From Edwardsiella piscicida (GTDB lineage Bacteria > Pseudomonadota > Gammaproteobacteria > Enterobacterales > Enterobacteriaceae): a stretch of 64,000 nucleotides of DNA. The notes under the pieces were generated by a model. The model was not told the origin of the DNA. It did no database searches and was given only the letters and a program-made list of their open reading frames with translations. The position numbers were made by a program, and so were the translations under genes. Position 1 is the stretch's first letter. Every line of letters begins with the position of its first letter. The stretch spans positions 3,770,032 to 3,834,031 of the forward strand of contig NZ_MPNU01000001.1 of assembly GCF_001896205.1 (NCBI RefSeq), read 5' to 3'. Positions 57,432 to 64,000 of this stretch are shown here, one piece after another.

Positions 57432-58815
57432 TCAATAGCCTGACGGCGCGTATTTTTGCCATTTTTTGGCTGACGCTGGCGCTGGTACTCATGGTAGTAC
57501 TGATGCTGCCCAAGCTCGACTCACGCCAGATAACCAGTCTGCTGGACAGTGAGCGGCGCCAGGGCGTCATGCTGGAGCAGCACGTAGAAGCCGAGCTGGC
57601 CGTCGACCCCCCAACGATCTGCTGTGGTGGCGGCGCCTCTTTCGCGCCATCGATAAATGGTCTCCTCCGGGGCAGCGTCTGCTGCTGGTGACCAGTGAAG
57701 GACGGGTGATCGGGGCCCAGCGCAACGAAATGCAAATCGTGCGTAACTTTATCGGCCAGTCCGACAATGCCGATCACCCTAAGAAGAAAAAGTATGGGCG
57801 CCTAGAGATCCTTGGCCCCTTTCCGATCCGCGACGGCGAGGACAACTATCAGCTGTATCTGATCCGGCCCGCTAACAGCCCGCAGTCCGACTTTGTAAAC
57901 CTGCTATTCGATCGCCCGCTGCTGCTGCTGCTCGTCACCATGCTGATCAGTTCACCGCTGCTGCTGTGGCTGGCGTGGAGCCTGGCCAGCCCGGCGCGTA
58001 AGCTGAAAATGGCGGCGGACGAGGTCGCCAGCGGAAACCTGCGTCAGCACCCTGAGCTGGAGTCGGGACCACAGGAGTTTTTAGCCACCGGGGTCAGCTT
58101 CAACCAGATGGTCAGCGCCCTGGAGGGGATGGTGAAGGCGCAGCAGCGTCTGATCTCCGATATCTCTCACGAGCTGCGTACGCCGTTAACCCGGCTACAG
58201 CTGGCCACGGCACTGATGCGGCGGCGCCACGGCGAGTACAGCGAGCTGGCGCGTATTGAAACCGAGGCTCTGCGGCTGGACAGCATGATCAACGATCTGC
58301 TGGCGCTGTCGCGCAACCAGCATAAAACCGAGCTGGAGCGGGAGCCCCTACGGGCAGATGAGCTGTGGTCTGATGTATTGGATAACGCCAGCTTCGAGGC
58401 TGAACAGCGCGGCAAAAAGCTGGAGGTAACCGCCCCACCCGGACCATGGCCACTGTTTGGCAGCCACTCGGCGCTGGACAGCGCGTTCGAGAATATCGTA
58501 CGCAACGCCCTGCGCTACTCCAACCACCATATCGCTATCCACTTCAGCTGTGATGGACACGGGATCACCATCCACGTAGACGATGACGGTCCAGGCGTCG
58601 CCCCCCAGGATCGTGAACAGATCTTCCGCCCGTTCTATCGCACCGATGAGGCGCGCGATCGCGAATCCGGCGGCACCGGGCTGGGATTGGCGATCGTCTC
58701 TACGGTGGTGGAACAGCACCATGGCTGGGTACGGGCCGAGGACAGCCCGCTGGGCGGTCTACGCCTGACGCTGTGGCTACCGCTCTCCACGCGCAGCGGC
58801 ACGGGCAAAGCCTGA
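57428..58815 (+). pseudogene. cpxA: Sensor histidine kinase cpxA, frameshifted
   Basis: Inner-membrane kinase/phosphatase of the Cpx envelope-stress system. The first 62 residues (TM1 and start of the periplasmic domain) are normal, then the frame breaks at a C6 run (57607-57612) after AVDPP and ends at 57691. The +1-shifted frame continues the family sequence (NDLLWWRRLFRAIDKW, then IVRNFIGQSDNADHP, TM2, HAMP, SDISHELRTP, GTGLGLAIV) to 58815. One extra C restores 462 residues with the phospho-acceptor at His248, as in E. coli. As read, no intact CpxA is made; a GTG at 57688 could start a 375-residue fragment lacking TM1. Real mutation, slippage site or sequencing error cannot be told apart here. 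Confidence 0.93.
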
Positions 58816-58857
58816 CGCGCTGCGCTATACTGCGCCCCCTGACATCTGGGGGCGCAA

Positions 58858-59328
58858 ATGCTGAATATCGTACTCTTCGAACCTGAAATTCCACCCAACA
58901 CCGGCAACATCATCCGACTGTGTGCCAATACCGGCTTTCACCTGCACCTGATAGAGCCCCTGGGCTTTACCTGGGACGACAAGCGCCTGCGGCGCGCCGG
59001 GCTGGACTATCATGAGTTCGCCAGCATTCGCCGTCACCATGACTATTCGGCCTTCCTCGACGGTGAAAAGCCGACGCGGCTGTTTGCTCTGACGACCAAG
59101 GGAACCCCGGCCCACAGCGAGGTGACCTATCGCGACGGCGACTACCTGCTCTTTGGCCCGGAGACCCGCGGCCTGCCGTCCACGATCCTCGACAGCCTGC
59201 CGGCGGCGCAGAAAATCCGCATCCCCATGCTGGCCAGTAGCCGCAGCATGAACCTGTCTAACGCGGTTTCCGTCGTCGTGTATGAGGCCTGGCGTCAGCT
59301 GGGCTACCCCGAAGCCCTACTGCGATAA
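58858..59328 (+). CDS. trmL: tRNA (cytidine/uridine-2'-O)-methyltransferase TrmL
   Basis: SPOUT methyltransferase that 2'-O-methylates nucleotide 34 of two tRNA-Leu isoacceptors. 156 residues (E. coli 157). [15 protein letters not shown] at the N-terminus, FGPETRGLP and the C-terminal knot [24 protein letters not shown]. Confidence 0.97.
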   Translation: MLNIVLFEPEIPPNTGNIIRLCANTGFHLHLIEPLGFTWDDKRLRRAGLDYHEFASIRRHHDYSAFLDGEKPTRLFALTTKGTPAHSEVTYRDGDYLLFGPETRGLPSTILDSLPAAQKIRIPMLASSRSMNLSNAVSVVVYEAWRQLGYPEALLR

Positions 59329-59393
59329 TAACGCGCGGGGGACGTCATAGACGTCCCCCGCGGGCGCAATCAGGGTGCCAGCGCCATCGGCGG

Positions 59394-60215
59394 TTAAATA
59401 CCGCTGCCGTCCGCAAAATCATGACTGTTGCCGTTAAAGCGCTGATCCATGTCCATGGACGGCTTATCGCTCTCTGGGCGGCCGACAATCCGCGCCGGAA
59501 CGCCCGCCACCGTCGTGTGGTCGGGTACCGGGTGCAGCACCACGGAGCCTGCGCCGATCTTGGCTCCGCGCCCCACCTCGATATTACCCAGAATTTTAGC
59601 GCCCGCGCCGATCATCACCCCTTCGCGGATCTTAGGATGGCGATCGCCGCACTCTTTCCCGGTACCGCCCAGCGTGACCGACTGCAGGATAGAGACATCA
59701 TTCTCCACGACCGCCGTTTCACCGATCACAATCCCGGTGGCATGATCGAGCATGATCCCACAGCCAATGCGCGCCGCCGGATGAATATCGACGCCAAAGG
59801 CCACCGAAATCTGATTCTGCAGATAAATCGCCAGGGCACGCCGCTCCTGACGCCATAGCCAATGCCCGATGCGATAGGCCTGCAGCGCATGAAACCCTTT
59901 GAGGTACAGCAGCGGCGTCGAATACTTATCTACCGCCGGATCGCGCTGGCGAACCGCCAGGATATCGCGCGCGGCATAGTCCACCATGCGGGGATCGGCG
60001 CGATAGGCCTCTTCGGCCACTTCACGGATGGCGATGGCCGGCATAATCGGATCGGCCAATTTATTGGCCAAAATATAGCTCAGTGCGCCGGACAGGTTTT
60101 CATGCTTCAGCAAGGTGGCATGGAAAAAACTGGCCAGCATCGGCTCGCACTCCGCCAGTCCCCGAGCCTCTGTTTTAATGTTTTGCCAGATGATTTCCAA
60201 TTCTTCTGTCGACAT
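59394..60215 (-). CDS. cysE: Serine O-acetyltransferase CysE
   Basis: Makes O-acetylserine from serine and acetyl-CoA, first step to cysteine; feedback-inhibited by cysteine. 273 residues as E. coli. N-terminal helical domain, then left-handed beta helix of hexapeptide repeats (IHPAARIGCGIMLDHATG, His catalytic) and VAGVPARIVG. The C-terminal tail that binds CysK ends in Ile (DGSGI), as required. Separate from gpsA by 289 bp. Confidence 0.98.
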   Translation of the reverse strand: MSTEELEIIWQNIKTEARGLAECEPMLASFFHATLLKHENLSGALSYILANKLADPIMPAIAIREVAEEAYRADPRMVDYAARDILAVRQRDPAVDKYSTPLLYLKGFHALQAYRIGHWLWRQERRALAIYLQNQISVAFGVDIHPAARIGCGIMLDHATGIVIGETAVVENDVSILQSVTLGGTGKECGDRHPKIREGVMIGAGAKILGNIEVGRGAKIGAGSVVLHPVPDHTTVAGVPARIVGRPESDKPSMDMDQRFNGNSHDFADGSGI

Positions 60216-60504
60216 GATGTTGCTCCCATCCTCGTAGTAGGCGGCGGCCGATGCGAATAGCAGATCCTCTGCACTCCCTCCGTCACGTCAGACGCACGGG
60301 CCTGTCGCAGCCGAAATAGCGACGCTGCCGGGAGAGTCACGCAGCCGGGGTAAAGAGAGAGTGGAGAAAATCTGACGATAAGTGATGTAATTAATCAGAC
60401 GCGGCGGCGCCCGGTCAAGGGGAGAGTGATGATTATCCCGAGAGACTCACACCCTGAGGAGAAAGAGCGGGTATCCGCCGACCCGGCAGATACCCACCAA
60501 CGTA
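60216..60504. other. gpsA-cysE intergenic region
   Basis: 289 bp, no gene; holds the cysE promoter and leader. No clear terminator found downstream of gpsA. Confidence 0.4.
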
Positions 60505-61521
60505 TCAACGGGCGTTTTCGTCCCGGCTAGCGCGCCCCAGCAGCGAGAGCGCCGCCTCACGAACGTCTTTCTGGCAATACAGCACCTGATAGATCTGCTC
60601 GGTGATCGGCATCTCCACGCCATAGCGCTGCGCCAGCGACATCACCTCTTTGGTGTTGCGGTAACCCTCGACCACCTGACCTATCTGCGCCTGGGCCTCA
60701 TTGACGCCCATCCCCTGCCCCAGCATGATGCCAAAGCGGCGGTTGCGCGACTGATTGTCGGTACAGGTCAGCACCAGATCACCCAGCCCAGCCATGCCCA
60801 TAAAGGTCGCCGGATCGGCGCCAAGAGCCCCCCCTAGCCGACTCATTTCAGCAAGACCGCGGGTGATCAGGGCCGTACGGGCATTGGCGCCAAAGCCGAT
60901 GCCGTCCGACATCCCGGCGCCGATAGCGATAACGTTTTTGACCGCACCGCCCAGCTGTACGCCGATGAAATCCGGGTTGCGATAGACGCGGAAGCTCTTG
61001 CCACAGTGCAGCAGGTGCTGTAGCGCCTCGGCAAACGCCGCGTCCTGAGAGGCCACGGCGATCGCCGTCGGCAGTCCCGCCGCCAGCTCTTTGGCAAAGG
61101 TCGGCCCGGAGATCACCGCCAGCGGAATATCCGGCCCCAGCGCTTCACGCGCTACGTCCTGCAATAAACGCCCGGTCTCCGCCTCCAGTCCCTTGGTTGC
61201 CCATACCAGTCGCGCATCTGGCCGCAGGTGGGGGCGCAGCTGACGCAATACGTCACCAAACACGTGGCTCGGCACAACCACGAGGACATCGCGGCTGGCC
61301 GACAGCGCCCGGGATAAATCCGTCTCCAGCGACAGCGTGTCAGGGAAACGGACGTCCGGCAAAAAGGCCTGATTACAGCGCGCGGCCTCCAGCGCAGCGA
61401 TGTGCGCAGGATCGTGCCCCCACAGCACCACCGGGTGCCCGTTACGGGCCAGCGTAATGGCCAATGCGGTGCCGTAAGAGCCAGCGCCGATAACGGCCAT
61501 GGAAGCGACAGGCGTTGTCAT
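60505..61521 (-). CDS. gpsA: Glycerol-3-phosphate dehydrogenase (NAD(P)+) GpsA
   Basis: Makes sn-glycerol-3-phosphate for phospholipids by reducing dihydroxyacetone phosphate. 338 residues (E. coli 339). Dinucleotide motif [23 protein letters not shown], catalytic Lys in [13 protein letters not shown]. Start overlaps the secB stop by one base (TAATG), so it is coupled to secB. Confidence 0.98.
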   Translation of the reverse strand: MTTPVASMAVIGAGSYGTALAITLARNGHPVVLWGHDPAHIAALEAARCNQAFLPDVRFPDTLSLETDLSRALSASRDVLVVVPSHVFGDVLRQLRPHLRPDARLVWATKGLEAETGRLLQDVAREALGPDIPLAVISGPTFAKELAAGLPTAIAVASQDAAFAEALQHLLHCGKSFRVYRNPDFIGVQLGGAVKNVIAIGAGMSDGIGFGANARTALITRGLAEMSRLGGALGADPATFMGMAGLGDLVLTCTDNQSRNRRFGIMLGQGMGVNEAQAQIGQVVEGYRNTKEVMSLAQRYGVEMPITEQIYQVLYCQKDVREAALSLLGRASRDENAR

Positions 61522-61982
61522 TACGCTTCCTGAGTCGGCTCTTCGCCGGCCTGCTGCTGCAGATAGCTCATGAACAGCGCGTCAAAGTTAACCGGTGCCA
61601 GGTTCAGCTGCGGGAAGGTACCGCGAGCAACCAGGTTCGTGATGCATTCACGAGCGTACGGGAACAGGATATTCGGGCAGTAGGCACCCAGGCAGTGAGC
61701 CATCTGAGTACCTTCAATGCCGGCGATGGTAAAGATACCGGCCTGCTGGACTTCACACAGAAACGCCGTTTCTTCACCCATGGTTGCGGTGACCGTCACG
61801 CGCAGAACCACTTCAAACACCCCATCAGCCAGCTGGTTGGATGCCGTATCCAAATCCAGTTTAACCTCCGGCTGCCACTCTTTCTGGAAAACGGCCGGTG
61901 AGTTCGGCGCTTCAAAGGAGATATCCTTCGTGTAGATACGCTGGATCTGGAAGGACATTTCAGTGTTATTTTGTTCAGACAT
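61521..61982 (-). CDS. secB: Protein-export chaperone SecB
   Basis: Tetrameric chaperone that keeps preproteins unfolded and passes them to SecA. 153 residues (E. coli 155), acidic, with [15 protein letters not shown] and [15 protein letters not shown]. Middle of the grxC-secB-gpsA row. Confidence 0.98.
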   Translation of the reverse strand: MSEQNNTEMSFQIQRIYTKDISFEAPNSPAVFQKEWQPEVKLDLDTASNQLADGVFEVVLRVTVTATMGEETAFLCEVQQAGIFTIAGIEGTQMAHCLGAYCPNILFPYARECITNLVARGTFPQLNLAPVNFDALFMSYLQQQAGEEPTQEA

Positions 61983-62038
61983 GGTTGGTTCCTAATCTTT
62001 AGGTAATGGGGTAATCCCTATCAAACATCAATGCCGGT

Positions 62039-62287
62039 TTACAGCAGCGGGTCAAGCTCACCGCGGGCATCCAGCGCGTGCAGGTCATCACAGCCACCAA
62101 TATGACGCCCATCGATAAAAATCTGCGGTACGGTGGTACGGCCGCTGCGCGCGATCATCTCCTCGCGCTTTTCCGGGTTTGTATCGATAGCGATCTCATC
62201 AAACCCAACGCCCTTGGCCGTCAGCAGCGCCTTGGCGCGCAGGCAAAATGGGCAGGTCGCTTTGGTATAAATTTCAACGTTGGCCAT
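62039..62287 (-). CDS. grxC: Glutaredoxin 3
   Basis: 82-residue glutathione-dependent thiol oxidoreductase. Active site CPFC (residues 12-15; E. coli has CPYC), TVPQIF cis-Pro loop and GGCDDL glutathione site. Same direction as secB, 56 bp upstream of it. Confidence 0.97.
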   Translation of the reverse strand: MANVEIYTKATCPFCLRAKALLTAKGVGFDEIAIDTNPEKREEMIARSGRTTVPQIFIDGRHIGGCDDLHALDARGELDPLL

Positions 62288-62311
62288 GATGACTCCTCAG
62301 TCAATATCCGC

Positions 62312-62743
62312 TTATTTACCGCGAGCTAAGGGCAGATTATCACCCTGCCAGCCGGCGATACCGTCTTTCAGAGAATATACCTGCGCAAACCCGGCGTTAA
62401 CCAGATGCTCGCCGGACTGACGGGAGGTCATACCGTTAGCGCACACGACGATCACCGGCTGCGACTTATGCTTATCCAGCTCACCGAGGCTACCGCTCTT
62501 CAGCTCGCTCGGCGTCAGGTTTACGGCGTTGGCGATATGCCCTTTGCGGTACTCTTCACGCGTCCGGGTGTCGACGACAACGGCGTCTTCTTTATTGATC
62601 AGATGGGTCGCCTGGCCGCGGCTCACCTCTTTTACTTTAGAGAAACGGCTTTTAAGGGTCATGACGACAACCGCCACAAACAGCACAATCCACGCCACGC
62701 TCAGCACGGGGTGGGCAGTGACGAATTGCATAATCTCTTGCAT
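62312..62743 (-). CDS. yibN: Membrane-anchored rhodanese YibN, active-site Cys present
   Basis: About 143 residues (ATG at 62743; an equivalent ATG two codons earlier at 62749). N-terminal membrane helix (about 10-30) then a rhodanese domain ([16 protein letters not shown]). The loop reads [13 protein letters not shown], with a Cys at the catalytic position (about 101), whereas I recall the E. coli protein having Asp there. So sulfurtransferase activity is plausible. Upstream of grxC in the same direction. Confidence 0.93.
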   Translation of the reverse strand: MQEIMQFVTAHPVLSVAWIVLFVAVVVMTLKSRFSKVKEVSRGQATHLINKEDAVVVDTRTREEYRKGHIANAVNLTPSELKSGSLGELDKHKSQPVIVVCANGMTSRQSGEHLVNAGFAQVYSLKDGIAGWQGDNLPLARGK

Positions 62744-62749
62744 TTGCAT

Positions 62750-63128
62750 GGGGGGTTACTACTCCCGATCGGTTAAGGGCTAAATCAAAGGATCAGAGTA
62801 TACCTTTGCCTCGCTCCAAATACAGCCGATTACCGAGCGCTGGGCGCTGAAACTGCGGCCTGGCGCGAAAATTTACCCCAGGCTATCGCCTCACCCGCGA
62901 CGGGACGGGACACAAAAGGGCTTCCCTTGATCTTTCTGCAGCCAATCCGTCATAGATTGTAGTAAAATTACGCTAATTCACGACGGAATAGCCGTGTATA
63001 TGGGGTTGTGTCCCGCCACTTTCCGCACTGCGCCTGCCGCCAGCGCCAACGGGACAGCGCTGGCGTAGTCCACACCGCGTGTGCACGGCTATTCATTCTT
63101 GAACTTATCAACATATGAGGTTGTTGCA
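62750..63128. promoter_or_regulatory. Divergent yibN/gpmI intergenic region
   Basis: About 380 bp. AT-rich at 62940-62985 with a TAAAAT -10 candidate (plus, 62962-62967) for gpmI; GC-rich on both sides. No named regulatory site seen. Confidence 0.4.
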
Positions 63129-64000
63129 ATGTCGAACGCCAAAAAACCGATGGTTCTGGTGATCCTTGACGGCTATGGTTACCGTGAAGATCAGCAGGAC
63201 AACGCAATTCTCAACGCTAAGCGTCCGGTGATGAATCGCCTGTGGGCTGAATATCCGCATACGCTGATCTCCGCATCCGGTCTGGATGTCGGCCTGCCGG
63301 ATGGTCAGATGGGCAACTCCGAAGTCGGTCACGTCAACCTGGGCGCCGGGCGCATCGTATACCAGGATCTGACCCGTCTGGACAAAGAGATCAAAGAGGG
63401 CGACTTCTACAACAATGCCGCGCTGACCCGCGCCGTAGATGATGCCGTTGCCGCCGGTAAGGCCGTGCACATCATGGGCCTGATGTCCCCTGGCGGCGTA
63501 CACAGTCACGAAGACCATATCCTGGCGATGGTTGATCTGGCAGCCCAGCGCGGCGCAGAGGCCATCTATCTGCACGCTTTCCTCGATGGTCGCGACACCC
63601 CACCGCGTAGTGCGGAATCAACACTGAAACGATTCACTGACCATTTCGCCGCAATCGGTAAAGGGCGCATCGCCTCACTGATCGGTCGTTACTACGCCAT
63701 GGATCGCGACAACCGTTGGGATCGCGTCGAGCTGGCCTACGATCTGTTGACCGACGCCAAGGGTGAATTCCACGCCGATAACGCCATTGATGGGCTGCAG
63801 GCCGCCTACGCCCGCGGTGAAAACGACGAGTTTGTTAAGCCGACCGTAATTCGCGCCGCAGGCCAGGCCGACGCCGCGATGCAGGATGGCGACGCGCTGA
63901 TTTTCATGAACTTCCGCGCTGACCGCGCACGCCAGATCACCCGCGCATTCGTTAACGCTGACTTCGACGGCTTCGCCCGCCGCAAAATCGTTAAGCTGGG
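63129..64000 (+). CDS. gpmI: Phosphoglycerate mutase, cofactor-independent (3' end cut by window edge)
   Basis: Mn2+-dependent enzyme interconverting 3- and 2-phosphoglycerate. The 290 visible residues (of about 514) start [17 protein letters not shown], with the metal-binding Asp, the phosphoserine nucleophile in [16 protein letters not shown] (Ser about 62) and the [11 protein letters not shown] and [11 protein letters not shown] blocks. The ATG at 63129 follows TGAGG. Frame still open at the edge. Confidence 0.97.
   Translation, partial: MSNAKKPMVLVILDGYGYREDQQDNAILNAKRPVMNRLWAEYPHTLISASGLDVGLPDGQMGNSEVGHVNLGAGRIVYQDLTRLDKEIKEGDFYNNAALTRAVDDAVAAGKAVHIMGLMSPGGVHSHEDHILAMVDLAAQRGAEAIYLHAFLDGRDTPPRSAESTLKRFTDHFAAIGKGRIASLIGRYYAMDRDNRWDRVELAYDLLTDAKGEFHADNAIDGLQAAYARGENDEFVKPTVIRAAGQADAAMQDGDALIFMNFRADRARQITRAFVNADFDGFARRKIVKL

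Overview
The window is a 64 kb chromosomal stretch of a gammaproteobacterium of the order Enterobacterales. Nearly every protein can be aligned from memory with an Escherichia coli protein of about the same length, and most local gene orders are the enterobacterial ones (bcsEFG/bcsRQAB, dppABCDF, metJ/metBL, cytR-ftsN-hslVU-menA-rraA-zapB, glpFK-glpX, tpiA, pfkA, fieF, cpxP/cpxRA, cysE-gpsA-secB-grxC-yibN/gpmI). Some blocks are joined differently from E. coli: dpp next to bcs, trmL-cysE next to cpxA, and idi and proC near uhp. The backbone is GC-rich. My best guess is an Edwardsiella-like member of the Hafniaceae. This rests on general gene content and was not proven by any marker.

Layout. 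1-9.5 kb: divergent cellulose clusters, bcsRQAB leftwards (bcsB runs off the edge) and bcsEFG rightwards. 9.5-15.2 kb: dipeptide ABC transporter dppABCDF, leftwards. 15.8-16.7 kb: a YeaK-type aminoacyl-tRNA deacylase and a tandem duplication of tRNA-Pro(CGG), each copy with its own promoter and terminator. 16.8-20.4 kb: the sugar-phosphate sensing system uhpABC, with no uhpT in the window. 20.7-24.4 kb: a chemoreceptor behind a flagellar sigma-28 type promoter, proC, and a type 1 isopentenyl-diphosphate isomerase.

24.5-30.9 kb is the accessory part. It holds an AT-rich AraC-type regulator, a universal stress protein, a 48-residue lipoprotein, an MFS transporter, two RelE/HigB-like small proteins without visible antitoxins, a dead IS3-family transposase fragment, and an apparent integration scar directly 3' of selC (tRNA-Sec).

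31.1-64 kb is conserved backbone: methionine synthesis (metL, metB, metJ with five met boxes), replication restart (priA), division (ftsN, zapB), proteolysis (hslVU), menaquinone (menA), glycerol use (glpFK, glpX), emrD, a SufR-like iron-sulfur regulator in an operon with fpr, glycolysis (tpiA, pfkA, gpmI), fieF, the Cpx envelope-stress system, trmL, cysE, gpsA, secB, grxC and yibN.

The most consequential anomalies are single-base deletions in homopolymer runs that break metB (G7, expected G8) and cpxA (C6, expected C7). Restoring one base gives a MetB of exactly 386 residues, and a CpxA of 462 residues with its phospho-histidine at position 248. They are either real lesions, slippage-prone switches, or sequencing errors. 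No CRISPR array, rRNA operon or complete mobile element was seen, and I did not find a convincing wholly new multi-gene system.
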